Below are positions 1 through 12,649 of a DNA stretch of 64,000 bases, in pieces (positions within the stretch are counted from its first letter, which is position 1; each line of letters starts with the position of its first letter). The translations under genes and the position numbers were made by a program. The notes under the pieces were generated by a model, which saw nothing but the letters and a program-made list of their open reading frames with translations, was not told the origin of the DNA and did no database searches. Where the stretch lies: NCBI GenBank assembly GCA_013399305.1, contig VXAI01000046.1, positions 411,545-475,544 of the forward strand, in the 5' to 3' direction. Origin of the DNA: Rostratula benghalensis. Its lineage: Eukaryota; Chordata; Aves; Charadriiformes; Rostratulidae.

Positions 1-3000
1 ATACAGTAGAAAATAATTGTTAAAGGTTCCACTACAGGATTCTTGCACTTGCTGAGGTTTAAAGTTGGTTAGTACAAATATTTGATAGGGTTTTCATTAC
101 TACTTATGTGCTAGTCAGTTCCTTTGCTAATTATAGACAGCTGACCAAACAATATTTTTCGAAGTAGGTATGAATGCCCTTGGACTCACATAAAGTCCAA
201 GTTAATGCCTAGTGTGGGAGTGGAGATTAAATTTTAAGTCCTGTCTTGACATTTAGGAGTGTCCTCATTGCATAATGAAATGTGAGAGATATTACATAAA
301 AGCACATTTTTAATACGAACTTCTACTGCTTTAAATTTCACTATTTAGTATTTCATATTTTAAAGGTGGGGACCAGTATGTATTTAGCATGTACATGGAC
401 AAGAGAACAAATCTTCCTACACATCATTTGCCAGCTGCTACACAAGCTGTTGAAATACTTGCATGTATCATTTTCATTGCTGTGTGTTGGATACTAAAGG
501 TTGGTCTTTTTTCACTACAAATAACTACAAAAGTAAAGTAGAGACAGAATTCTACCACAGAGGGCACAGTTATTCAGCACAGTTATGTTTTTTGATATGA
601 AATATACTGCAATTTCTCTAGCAACTCAAATGGTAAAGCAGAAACTCGGACTCCATGAACTCCATAATCTGGGATTCCATCAACTGTTCCCCTCAGCCAG
701 GTCAGTTGAGACACATTATGTACTAAATCCATCTTAACATGATACTTGTCAGCTTCTTTAGATCTCAGACTCTGTGAACTATCTAACATACATCTGAGGT
801 CCCCCGGTGCTAAGATGTGAAACATAAATGTTCTCATGAAGGGTTTTTTCCTAAAATTTTGTACTGATAGTGAAGGAGCTGTAAGTTAATTCTTTCAACC
901 TCAGTATAATATGAATTTGGAATATTTCTTTAGGGTATGTCATACATTTAAGAACATAAAAATGAAAATGTAATACCTGTAAAGTACTGATACTGTAAAG
1001 ATATCCGTTCTAATAATTTTAATGCTATATTCTTGGAGACAGTTGTTCATGCCAAGGTGTTTAAAACTATTAATGTAGATATGTCTTATGACTCATTCAC
1101 ATTAATCTTTGCTACAGATGTATAGGAGAGAAAAGAATCTGAGAAACACAATCCCTTTGATTCAGGATATGCTTCTGGCCACCTAGAACACTATGGCATG
1201 GCTCAGTTTTACTATCACCAGCTCTTGATGTACTTGAAAAGATAATTAAGAAAACTGCCTTTAGTAAATGCAACTGAGATTACTAATAAAACCAGCTCTT
1301 TACAGATCGTTTGTATTAGTCTACAGCAGAATTAATCACAGAGCACAAATCCACCAGGGTGCCAAATAAATTACAAAAAATGTCTTCAAGAAGGTGGGAT
1401 GTTTTTGGTAATGAATACTTGATTAGTATTCTGAGACTATGGCTCTCCAACTAAACCAGAAACCTACCAAAACCCAGTGAAAATCTGCAAAAGCACATAG
1501 ACCTGATTCCATTTCCATTTGCAATGTGGTAAACCAGGAGAAAACCCAATTAAGGTTGCACTAATGCAAAACTCATATAAGTGATTGGAAAAGCAAGGCA
1601 ATATTTCTACTGAATTGAGTATTTTTCTCTTCAGAAAGCACACTGAGAAAACTTTAAGTTTCCAACATGTATGCATGAAATAGCTGTGATACTTAATTTT
1701 TTTATCCTCTGATTTCATCTTCACATGATGAATCTACACTCTCACAACAGAATAAATTTCCACAAACACACACATGGGTATTTTCTGATGTCTCCAGAAT
1801 TCAGAAAAATGAAAAGTAGACAAAATAGCATTTTTGGTATATGGACATGCTTGCCAGGATTTAGAACAAAACATTTCCTTGCCAAGCTCTCCTCCTTTCC
1901 CAAGTCAGAAACAAATATGTTAAAATAGTGTTACAAAACTGCCAACCAGATTTTCTTTTTAAACATAATTCAGTCTTTGTGTTATAGCCAAACCCATTCT
2001 GTTTAACATGTATCTTCACATCCTCTCTCCATGTTGGATAACACAACAAGCGCCTGATTTAAAGACCATTGAAATAAATGGAAATTTTCATATTCATTAC
2101 AAATGAAATGTTTTCCATTCGAATTACAGAGATGGAGTAAGAAAATCTGATACACTTTGGCTTTCTGTAAATTATCAGTGCAGCCAGTGGCAGATCTGTG
2201 AAGAACTGGGTGCTACTTGCTTCTGCCTAGGTAATACAGAGCTGGCCATTGCCTACCACAAACAAGTACTGCCTGTATTTGAAGAGTCAAAGGTATTTTT
2301 CGTTTGCTCTCCCTGTTTGTTCTGTAATGCACATAGAGGATGAAATTGAAGGGGTTTCTGTAGGTATTGGGAAACAACATGAGCTACAGTGGTCTAAGAG
2401 CTTGCTCCCTGTAAAGGACTCCTTTTGTTTCACTAAAATTGCACACACCTAACAGTGAGCCAACTGAGCCTCCAGCTGCAACTCTCTAAATAAAACCCTT
2501 CCTCCCACACAGTATCAGTCGGCAGAATAATGATGCAAAGAATTTTCCAGGAGAGGTTAGTTTAAAGGAATGACTGTGCCCTTCAGCTTGCCTTTTTTTC
2601 ATTTTACAGAATTAATTATTTCAAATTCTACCTACTGAAATGCATTCTGCTGCCCCTAAATTTTAAGTCAGTTGTGCAATCATTTGGCTTCAATAAATGG
2701 ATTTCTTAACAGCCATCCAGGAAATCTCACAGTCCATTATAAATTAGCAAAAACATATCTCATGCAGGACCTAGGTTATCTGGAGCAGCAGGTGCTGATT
2801 TTAAAAATAAAACAACCGTAGTACTTATTTTTTCAAATTTTGCAATGCAGAGTTGTAGCTCCAAAACTCACAGAGACACTCTTCAGGGGTGGTCTCAAAG
2901 AGCAACACTGCTCACCAGAATAGGAAATACATGCCTTGTATTTTGGAGAAAGGGTGTACCATGTGTGCTGAAAAGATGACATAAAAAATTGTACAAAGAC

Positions 3001-4445
3001 CACTTTGTAAAAAAGGGTTGAGACAAGACCATAGCTGGCAGCGTGGCTTTGGCCTATTCCACTTCACAGAGCTGGCTCTGATCTGCACTTCACTGAACAA
3101 AAGTACGAGTGAAAAAATTACCTCTCTGAAACACACTTTAGCCTCTCTTTGTTATAAAGCCCTGAAAATTCAAATGAAATGGACCTTTTTATTTCAAAAA
3201 AAAATATCGAAAATTAACTTATTCTCAATAGCAATTACACCACTGTGATCAGTAATGAGGTGTTTTATGTTTGAATTTATCTCATAAGAGGCATTCAGCA
3301 ATATAGGAATTCTCCTTTATTTTTTTAACATGAAATATGATTATTTTTCACATGTAAAGCTGATCTAACTCTAGGGCAAGGGAAAGAATTACATGCCAGT
3401 CATTAGATAAAAAGGATAGCACACTTTAAAATTAATGTCAATTTCCTGGACCTCCTGTCCCTGTCTCCCTGTAGTAGTTAAAATGCAGACTGTGATGCAG
3501 CACTGGTGCTTAGGAAGGGTAGGTGAGCAGCAGCTGCTCCATCCGGGTTCCTTCACAGTGCCAACAAGAGGTGTGACTGCAGCAAATGCAATGTAGGTTT
3601 TATATCTGCTGGCTTGGATACTAACAGGAGTGGCACAAACCATGTAAGCCTTTTGGGAAGTCCAGTGACTTGAACAGCTATCCTGTGCAAAAGCCTCTTG
3701 ATTCCCAAGTGTGGTTACACAGCCAGCATGTGTGTGCCTCAGTCAAAGCTCCTGTTGGCAGTGAGACTGGTCGCTTGTACTGCACAGTGCTTTCATCACA
3801 GTGGAGGAGGAGATTTTCAGAGGATCCCTGAGAGCTCCTAAATCGATCTCTTCAACTGATTCAACTTTCATGTAAATGACCTAATGCCACAAAAATTTAA
3901 GAAAACCAGTTGAACATTGACTCTCAGTATCGGTTAGCATAAATTGAAACGTGTGTAGCTTATCTGCATATGTAAAATTTAATCTCTTTTCAGTGGACCT
4001 GTGACTGATGGGACAACCTGGATAATACATGGAGCAATACTGCCTGGAGAGTAATCGCAGCTGGGCCAACTAATGTCCCTGAACCTTTTATTACAGACAG
4101 CTTTTTCCTCCATAAAATTCATCAGATGATATCTGTCACCTTGCAAAACACATTCTTTCACACCATTTGGCCAGTGGATGGCTAGAATTCAGATGCACCA
4201 CTTCTGAGAGAGAAAAACTAAATCTAATGGTTTTAACAATACTTGCATTCCTTTTTTTGCCTTTAGTCTGAGCAGCATGCACAGCTTCTCCATCTCCTGT
4301 GCATGATCAGTTCAATTACCTGTCATTAGACTGTTTTTAAAACACCTGACAATATCCTTAGTAGCATTTTCCATCTGAAAATGACAAACATTTTGTAAGA
4401 CCTGACCTAAAAAAGCACTACTGGAAAGCCATGCTGAAACAAAAA
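1..4445. other. No recognisable gene or repeat (intergenic or intronic)
   Basis: AT-rich unique-looking sequence. The open frames are short (under 90 codons), have no consistent splice boundaries and resemble no family I recognise. There is a small CA-rich patch near 1765-1780. A stretch of somewhat higher GC at about 3450-3650 contains no domain I can name. I see no tRNA B-box, CR1 terminus or LTR in this segment. Confidence 0.6.
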
Positions 4446-4449
4446 ATTT

Positions 4450-4562
4450 CCATGTGTCCCAAGTTTGCAGATAGAGAAACCCAAGCCAGGAAGAATTACA
4501 TTTGCAGAGTTAGTCAGTATTAAATCCGGAATTAAAATTTAGGATCAGAAATCCTTGCTCAT
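4450..4562 (+). repeat. Possible MIR/CORE-SINE-like ancient SINE fragment
   Basis: The string 'TTTGCAGATAGAGAAACCCA' near 4464-4483 is followed by a 'GCAGAGTTAGTCAGTATTAA' segment. This mirrors the order of MIR-type SINEs: 'TTTTACAGATGAGGAAACTGAGG', then 'AAGTGACTTGCCCAAGGTCA', then 'GTGGCAGAGC..GGATT'. The copy is very diverged, so a chance resemblance is possible. Such elements are pre-avian amniote relics with no coding capacity. A profile search against MIR/AmnSINE models would decide. Confidence 0.33.
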
Positions 4563-6850
4563 TGAAGTAAATTTTAATAGTTCACATGCTGCAGTGGGAC
4601 CCACTTTTCATGTCGGAGCAATACTTGCCCTGTGTTTCAGGGATGGGCTGTTCTCTGAGAGACACGTGCCAGCTAACAGCAAAAGTTTTAAAAAGCCACG
4701 TTCAGATATTTTCCCTTCAAAATTACGTGGCACTTCCTTTTATTGCCACACCTGTGTTGCCTTGAACACGGCCTTGCTCTGGGGCCGAGTTCCCGAGTTT
4801 CAGTCATGTTTGCGAGTAGCCACTAGATGTCACTTTATCAAGAATTTTTCCCCCTGGAGTGCGTTTCACCAGCCTTAGTAGCTAGTTTCTTAAATCTCGC
4901 TCACTTAAAATCGTTTTAAGTGGGAACTGCTGGTGCTGATGAATATTCTACCTAATGTAATGATTATTATTATTCCGTATTCCAAAATCTGAGCTCGTAA
5001 AACACTGTGGCAAAGGTTAATTCATCCCCTTTATTCATCAAGTGTAAATGTCATCTAAATTGGTCTATCACATCTGTAATTTGGGATCAGAATTTTAGCT
5101 TCACAAAATCACACTTTTGCTTGTTTTGTAATTCTGTTGCAATGTAGGGAGTTTCAGAACTGGGAAATGCTTGGCCTTTGGTGTCCAGGGGCAGCACAGC
5201 TGGTGACAGCAAGTGTGGTGATTTTGGAAGAAAAACATGAAGCCTCAGCTACCAGTTCTCATTCTTCTTTTGCTCTGTTCATACAATGAGTCAGAAATGA
5301 GGCACTGAGAATGAAAAGCAAAGAAATGAACACACTGAGAAAAAAAAAAAAAGCAGTGCCACTTGCAGAGCAGACGGTGTGATTTTGTCCTGCTGTAAGT
5401 AACAGAGATGCTGTCAAACACAGTGTTTATGGTTTAAAAGCCATATATTTTATTCTCAGGGTGATAACTCTCTGCTTTCTGATGTTTTTGACTTTGAACT
5501 TGGACTAAAAGTTCACCCTTGCAAAGGGTGATCTAGTTTGAAAACTGTTCTCCCCTGCAGCCAGACAGAAAGTTTGCACAATTTTGGTACCAATATTAAA
5601 GAAAGCTAAAATTGAAGTACAAATAATAATCAGGGGAAAGGTGAGTCCATCTTACAACAGGAGACTGACAACTTCTTTGTTTATCCTGATAGAGAGTATG
5701 CTTGTTTTCTTTAAATACATCAGGGTAAGAGAGTAAACCCCGAACAGAAAAGCAGCTCTAAAAAGTGTCTTCAAATAAAAGCAGGGGACAGTTGGGAAAT
5801 CAGACGGTGTCTAGCTGGCAAGCCAGTGCAAGAAATTTTACTCATTATTAAGTAGACCTTGACAGTTATAGACAGGAAAGGGATAACACAACACAAATGC
5901 CTGCATTCATCCAGGGGTATCATCCAGTCTGTACTTTCACATGATGACAGCGTAACAACCGCTGTGAAGAAGAGCTGTAAGTCCTGGGGCTGCCAGACGA
6001 CAGAAACTTAAAATATTGGGAGAAATTCTAAGGGCTGCAGAATATTCAAAAGACAAGCAGAATGAAGAGATCTTATGGTGATTTTTACGGTTTATTCCAG
6101 AACATTGTGTACTGTGAAGTAATGACTGTGCAAATTCTTTTAGGAGGTTAGTCCCACCCTAGCAGCTGTAAACTCCTTTCTAAAGAATTAATTGTCTTGT
6201 CTGCCTCAGTTCAGCTGATTATCCTAGTTTCTAGTAATTAAGATTGCATTTCATGATTCTCAGCCTTAATAAATTAATGTTTACAGTTTTGTATGCTACA
6301 AAAATAGTACTTGTCATCACTTTAATTAAATTATTCATAAATGGCATTGGTTCCACTTCAGATGTATGCATAATGAGAACAGGACCAAGCAGACATATCA
6401 TTCATCATAAATTTTGATGTATTTTTTCTGTTAATTGGAGATACATGGAACTGTTCACACTAGATGCAAATCTTTCTAATTTATCTTCCTGCTTTTTGAA
6501 AAAAAAATACTTTCTTCTTCAAGCGAAAACAAGGAAATCATTCTTCATTCATCTTTACACCTCATTTCAGGCAATTTTTCCAGCCCTGCCACAGTTATGA
6601 GAGTCTCCTTGTCCCGGTGCCTTGGTGTGCTACAAAACACACTGAGAACAATGAGGAGGCTGATTTTTAATCCAGTGCTGTAACATATACGTTGTCGGCA
6701 TTGTAGTACGAGACAGGATTAAGGCTGATACTCTATCCTGTTACAACACTATCCAGAGCACATCCAACATATATTAATTTTATTTCATTTTTTATATTGT
6801 TCCTTGCAACCAGAAGATTGACTGTTCTAATAACACAGTTGTAAAGCAGT
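4563..6850. other. No gene seen; A13 tract and AT-rich homeobox-motif block
   Basis: Unique-looking noncoding DNA with an A13 homopolymer at 5340-5352. From 6186 to 6335 there are AATTAATT (6186), TAATTA (6235), TTAATAAATTAATG (about 6276) and the palindrome TTTAATTAAA (6321) within 150 bases. This is the kind of core clustering seen in developmental enhancers, but also in plain AT-rich DNA. No exon or repeat was recognised. Confidence 0.5.
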
Positions 6851-6957
6851 GGGCCAAATTCAGCCATCCCACTGAGGCTAATAGGGCTTACTTAATTTAC
6901 ACTGCTGTATTGAACCATTTCTGGCTCACACCAGGAAAATCAAGCAAAATTTGGCCC
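6851..6957. repeat. GGGCCAAATT-ended palindromic element (nonautonomous transposon-like)
   Basis: The 107-bp segment is bounded by perfect 10-bp terminal inverted repeats, GGGCCAAATT at 6851-6860 and AATTTGGCCC at 6948-6957. The interior carries 'TTTACACTG' and 'CTCACACCAGG' strings. From general familiarity, sequences beginning GGGCCAAATTCA and ending TGAATTTGGCCC are recurrent, foldback-structured, ancient repeats in birds, turtles and crocodilians. Whether they derive from a DNA transposon is my inference. I see no clear target-site duplication, as expected for an old copy, and no protein is encoded. Confidence 0.45.
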
Positions 6958-8139
6958 CTAGTCCAAAAGGAACATCTGAGAGCACTAGTGGGAAAGGGGA
7001 ACACTGGCCTGAACATAGGAAATTTGCAGAAAAAATAGGGAGAACAATTACAAGAGGAGCTGTAAAAATCTGTTTTCACAGTTATGCATTTCATATACCT
7101 CCTTTCCTGACACAATTGGAAAGTAAGATCACCACTATTTGCAAAGCATATTCTTTCTAGGTTGGAATTCTCTTTGCAGTAAGTTGCTAAAATCCAACCT
7201 TCTTTCCACAAATCAGTTCTTATCAGATCATCTTCAAATAATAGTCATAAAAATTAATGTACAATTGTAATGTTTCCTCATTTATTAATTAGGCCCTACA
7301 TACTGACAACCAGGGTATGTTGGGTAGTATTTTATTCTATTATTATTTCTGTTGAGAAATCATGACTCATAACTACAAGGGAATTTTTTTCATATTCTGT
7401 TACTAATTTCTAAGGGTATTGCTCTCAGATACTCTATCAGCACCCTTTGCATTTTCTTAAATGTGGAAATCAGAGCATTCATGTTGCAATGAAACCACCG
7501 TAACTTTTCCCTCTTGTAAAGCTGTAAGAACTCTGCCTGTAAGCAGAGACACTAGCTGTTTTGTTCTCAGAGTTGCCACAGCCTCTTAAAGATCAGACTT
7601 TGGCTTCTCATAGAGAAGTTACTTTTGTTCTTTTGGCTTTCTTTGTTGTCTCCCTTAAACCAAAAGTACCTAGCTATTATTTGTGTTTGCCTAAACAGAA
7701 AAGTTCCTGAATCAAAGGAAAGGGGTTTTCACTAACAAGCAGAAACGGATTCTAGACGACAGCCAAGGTCACATGGCCCAACATGCCTCAGCGTATTGTT
7801 TCACAACACTTGTTTCTTTTATCCACTGTTCCTCTTACCCACTGTTCCTCTTGAGATTTTTCTTTGAATCACACACAGATGAACTTCCATCAGTTCACCT
7901 CTCCTAGAAGGGGTTGGTGTGAAATGTTTGCTAAGACCTGCTGTTGCCTAGACCTGTTCTTTCCTGTTCTATTTTGATGGTGGTGCAACAGCCTTCAATT
8001 AGATCTGTAATGTGAGTGGGTTTTGCAGCCCTTACTCCGCTACAGCCTGCTGGTTAAATTATTTCTTCAGCCAGGCTTATGGCAATTTGATGACATATGA
8101 GCGAATGGAAAGGTCAAAATGTGACTCTCAAAGCCTACA
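6958..8139. other. No gene or repeat recognised
   Basis: Ordinary AT-rich noncoding sequence. A short duplication is visible near 7820-7850, where 'CCACTGTTCCTCTT' occurs twice in succession. I see no exon-like open frame with splice sites and no LINE or LTR signature. Confidence 0.6.
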
Positions 8140-8335
8140 GTAATAACAGTTGGTTCTTACATAGTGCGTTGTAGCTATACAAGTGCTTTACAAAGGAATT
8201 TCAGTATTACTATTCCCATGTGACAGACAGCAAAACAGATGGAGCATGGCTGTGGCTGAGCCAGGAAGAGAATCCAGAGGTCTGGCTGAGTGCCCTCTCC
8301 ATGCTGCATTTTAGTATTAGCTAAGATTAACTTAA
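8140..8335 (+). repeat. MIR/CORE-SINE-like ancient SINE
   Basis: The order of blocks follows MIR-type SINEs. 'AAGTGCTTTACAAAGGAATT' (8180-8199) is followed by 'CAGTATTACTATTCCCATGT' and 'GACAGACAGCAAAACAGATG', the degenerate equivalent of 'ATTATCCCCATTTTACAGATGAGGAAACTGAGG'. Then comes 'CTGAGCCAGGAAGAGAATCC' (8256-8275), resembling the 'GGCAGAGCCGGGAATAGAACC' segment, and a 'GGTCTGGCTGAGTGCC' tail. These relics predate birds and are noncoding. The match was judged by eye. Confidence 0.52.
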
Positions 8336-10370
8336 AGTAAAACACTGCCCAGAGAAACACTGGTGTAGAAATACTTATATTCAGTGTAAGCCAGCACAGT
8401 ACCACTGGCTTTATTAGAGTTACATTTGCCCATACCGCAGGCAACGTGAGCCCTTGAGCCTTGAAAATGTGGTCCGTCCTTCAGCGCAGAGCAAGAGAGG
8501 AAAATAACCTGCAACACTACACACTGCCATAACGAGTTGGCTCCAACTTGCTCCAGTGAGATCTTGTTCAGACACTGCTGGGCGTGAGGGGAAGTCCAAA
8601 ATCACCCTACAGTGACTGATGGGCAATGCTACAAAAACCAGTTGCCTCCAGACAGTTTCATGGAGTTTTCTTTATGTTTTTAGACAGTTTAGAGCTGTGA
8701 AAGGACACAAATGTCAGAGACCAAAACTCTTTCATCGATCAGTGAAAACATATTCAGAACATTCTAGAGTTAGGGGGATTTTTAACTGCATTAGATAATG
8801 ACTCAGATGTAGGAGTCATATCTGAGACAAAGTGGCACAGTTTCACTCCCCCTGAAGCCTTCTCCTCTCTGGTTCAGAGACTTGACTGTGCTAACCACGC
8901 CATTAGCTTGGAGGTACTTAATTTTCATGATATAAACACCCATTGCCTATCCGTAGCACTGGAACCATCAACTCATTTCACACAAGTGCAAGCAGAAAAC
9001 ATAAACGTGGAGGCTAAAATAGGGCAAGACACTGGCATTTAGATGACAGTAAGATTTGCTCTCAGAGTACAGGGGCTGACAATCAGATTAAGAACCACTG
9101 CTCTGATCAGATACCAACAGATTCTAATCTACAGTGTGAGATTTTAGCCCAGAACAGCAGGACTGGTTAAAATATTCTGAATTAAGTACTGGAATCAGGT
9201 CCAAAATCTGATGTGACTGGCTTCACGCTGCTCCAAACCCCCAAGTGTCAGGTTTTGTGCTTCTAGCACATTTTTTTGTGCGGGAACTAAGACCACACGG
9301 GGGCAGTGCAGGGGGGAGTAAAATCCAGGGATATGAGTTAAACTGTAAACCTGAGTTTCCTGCCTCCACGTGAAGGTAGAGCTGTGTCAACTGAGTTGAG
9401 CAGCCTGTGTTTATCCCACAAACTAGAGACAAAAGTTTAACACTTCTGCCCAGCCTCCTCTTTTTTCTCTGTCTTTTCTCCCTTCTCACATTTCATTTCC
9501 TCCTCACCTGCTGTGAATATTCTCTTCACTAGAGAGTTGCTTCTGAGATTGGAACTTCAGTGCACTTTGCTCTGCAAACATGCAGTGATTGGGCTCATAA
9601 CAGGAGGGAAGCTGTAGGAGATGTGAAAAGTGATATGCCTGGCCTGAAATTTGGAAAGGTGAGCATTTTGTGCTGGAGCAAAGTCTCTAGAACTGTGGAT
9701 TATCTCATCCAAACCAAAAGGCAAACTCCCCCTGGGAAAGCAAACAAGAGCAATGTCCTTGTCTGAGCTAAGCATCATTTTCATATTATTTCCCTAGGCT
9801 AGGAAATATATTCTTTAGAAACTGTCAGCTAAGCCCCTTTTCCCCTCAAACCCTCCACAGGGTTCATCTCTCTAACTCACTGGGGCAGTGTTCAAGTGGA
9901 GTTTTTTGAGATGAAAGCAGCCAGAATCCTTAATATCCTTTAGCTTCATTTTACTGTGAGTGTGCTCTTAATACATGCAGGATGTACTTATGTGAACTCA
10001 TGAGTATTAATTTAAGTTTATCTGCATTGTAGTTTACTCATCATTTAGCTCCACTATAATGTTAAATGGATAAGACTTCTGGGAGATTGTTGCACTATTC
10101 TGCAGTTTCTTTACCTTCAGCTTTGGTTTCATAAGCAACTGATTATTTTAAAATAGATATTGCCGTCTGATGTAGTTAGATGTGGTGATAAACAAAAGAG
10201 GTCTCTCTCAGATCCTTAAGGAAATGTGTTGGGAAATGACCAGGGTCATAGATCTTTAAATCAACTGCTTGAGAAATCTCACGTGTGAAAGTTGCCTCAA
10301 TGTTCTTCAAAACAAGTTAAAAATAATGAGTGCAAATCTAAGCTGATACAGAAGTCATAAATAACAGAAA
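8336..10370. other. No gene recognised
   Basis: Unique-looking sequence. The minus strand of 9223-9489 has an open frame rich in Arg/Lys at its start, but it begins in a polypyrimidine/polypurine patch (9460-9510) and looks compositional. A potential donor-like GTGAGC at 9659 follows an open frame with an acceptor-like 'TTCTCTTCACTAG' at about 9522-9534, which is too weak to call an exon. No repeat family was recognised. Confidence 0.55.
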
Positions 10371-10371
10371 C

Positions 10372-10630
10372 TGTTAAGCAATTAAATATAATGACTTGGC
10401 TTATCCTCAAGGCCAAGTTCTCAAGCTTGCTGTTAACCAATTATAGCTTTGCTGCCTGTAACTTGTATCCAATTAGTAATAGCCAAGTGAGTATGTTTAT
10501 GTAGGAAAACCCTATATATGGGAGAGTTTCACCTGCAATAAATGAATCATGCTTATTAATCATATTGATTATCTGCGTGTTCTCCTCCGCTGATGAGAAA
10601 TCCCCACAACAATTGCCCCCGAACAGGGAC
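10372..10630 (+). mobile_element. Endogenous retrovirus LTR followed by tRNA-Lys-type primer binding site
   Basis: Promoter and processing signals lie in LTR order: CCAAT at 10437 and 10469, a TATATAT box at 10513-10519, the polyadenylation signal AATAAA at 10537-10542, a GT-rich stretch, and a terminal CA at 10610-10611. One base later, 10613-10630 matches the retroviral primer binding site complementary to tRNA-Lys(3) at 16 of 18 positions. This fixes plus-strand orientation and identifies the right edge as a 5'-LTR boundary. The left edge is uncertain (TG at 10372 or 10392). After the primer site no leader, gag or pol can be seen, so the provirus is truncated or deleted immediately downstream. 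Lys priming suggests an ERVK/beta-like bird family, which is inference. Confidence 0.68.
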
Positions 10631-12645
10631 CAACAGAAATGTACCATTTTCTAATAATCACATTCAGTGTCCTGTTCAAAGATGGATTTTTATCCATTAC
10701 ATGCTTTTGCTCCTGCTGTGTAATTCTCACTAAAGCACAGAATCATCTTCTTCTGTTTCAACATGCACTGTATAACATTCCCTGTATCACCCATGCCAGC
10801 CACAGCTGTGACACTCTATCCCATGAAATAGACTTAGGAAGTTCTCAGTCACAGTTGATGGTAAGATAACAAGCCCACTAACTACTTCTGTATATCATAA
10901 AAACCTTTCTTTGATCAGTGGTTTTGCATTTATCCCTGTATCTGACCAATTAAATCCCATGTTGGGGCTTCTTTTCCTCTTCCCTTCAAAATTAATATCT
11001 CATCACATGGACCTGTTTTCCTGTATAAGATCCAGTATGTAGAAGACTACTGTGCACACTTTTATCTGCACACCAGCTTATGCATCCTTGGTCTTTTACA
11101 GGAAATCTGATCTCCCTCATACATAATTCCTTATTCTTTCATTTGACCATAAAGCCAGCTTCAAGCAAACATTCATTATAAGCAAAATACTGGTCTCTTT
11201 TAGGGAATGACAGATCAGCCTTTGACTTAAAAAAAAAAAAAAAGCCCAAGATACCTAAATCTTTTTTGTCTTTCTCTTCTGTCTCTCATAATTTTCTATA
11301 ATTTGAGAGAAGGAGTTCTGCCAAGTTTGGGTACAAAAATGTTATGGTTTTCTCACAGAGAGGATAGCATTTTTTTCATAATAGAGGCTTGTTATTTTAC
11401 AGTTTAAAAAGCCTATTCTAAGATCCTGTCCTCAATGCCTAAGTACATATCTGACTTACTTATATAGCATTATTTTGTGTATTTTGGCACAAGAATGTGG
11501 TAGAGTGATCTTATTTAGCAATATTTTGAAGAACATAGCAATTTTGAGGAACCAGCCATTCAAATACGTGACAGAGTTGTGCCTTCTGTTGGAGAGAATA
11601 TAAAATTGAGAAATGTTTGCTTGTGATATCTATTCACTGTTTCTAAGGAGGGAATCTTCATTAGTGTCTATTTTCAGTTTTCATTTTATAAAGTACCTTA
11701 TACAAACCGGAACATATCATCAAGTAAAGCGAAGTTGGGTAAGCACATGTTTTTTGTATTTAATTAGTATATTGTGGTCTGAAGTCTGTTCAGAATGAAG
11801 TTGCTTTACTAAGCTGCTTTTTTCAGTTTAGAAGAAGTTAGAATGAAAGCTTAAAATCAGCATAAGATCCGTTGTAATTTATGATTGAGAATATTTATGA
11901 AAAGACTAATTGGTTCATATGTGAGGTTTAGGAAATTACTGTTACTCTTAACATCCAGGGCTGGTCCTTGAAGTCAAAAAGAATTGAGGCAACCTGGGAC
12001 CCAAATATTGCAGTGTTGGGTCTCCATTATCTACTACATCAGACTGAGAACTGCTGACATGTAAATGTTACTTAGATTTTAATAGGTTTTCCAATATAAT
12101 GTAGCATCAGTGAATTTTACTATTATTGAAATGATGAAAAAGGCTGTGGGCTGTTCGTGTTCAGATTAAAAATGCTGATTTTCCTAAGTGATTTAGATCT
12201 ACTGAAATCCAAATGAAAATCTGTAATTCTGCTGAAAGTGTTAATGTTTTGTTTTTCTTTCGTCTTTTACTAATAGATTCCTGTGTTTTCTTTTAAAATT
12301 CTGTACATGATATACAAAGTAAAGAAAAAAATCACAAAAACAAGAGAGCTAAATGCTGTTCAGGCACCATCCTAAAGCTATTTTGTAATTTTAAATATTT
12401 AACATCAATGAATGGACACTTGGCAAGACTGACTAGAACACATGTTGGAAGAGGAAAACTAGTAACCATTTAACAGTGCAGAAGGGTTCTAACATGATTC
12501 AGAGCCTAAGGGAAATGTGAAATGGTTGGTTATTGTTGTGTCTGCCAGTTATTTAAAGCTAATCAAATTATTCATAGCAAATAAATTCTGTTGCAAAATG
12601 AACCAATTTTAACTATAACAGACTGTTCAAAGATGGCACAATTTC
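10631..12645. other. No gene; A15 tract
   Basis: AT-rich noncoding DNA directly downstream of the truncated retroviral fragment. No retroviral reading frame remnants were recognised here in any frame. An A15 run lies at 11229-11243. The short open frames at 10639-10869 and 11613-11798 show no domain and no splice-bounded structure. Confidence 0.55.
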
Positions 12646-12649
12646 TCTA

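Noticed and set aside
9535..9658. Exon between TTCTCTTCACTAG and GGAAAG|GTGAGC
   Set aside because: The acceptor tract is short and interrupted, and the encoded peptide shows no family feature. Not enough to call.
10631..12645. Retroviral gag/pol remnants downstream of the primer binding site
   Set aside because: No conserved protease, RT or nucleocapsid motif was seen in any frame of this stretch.
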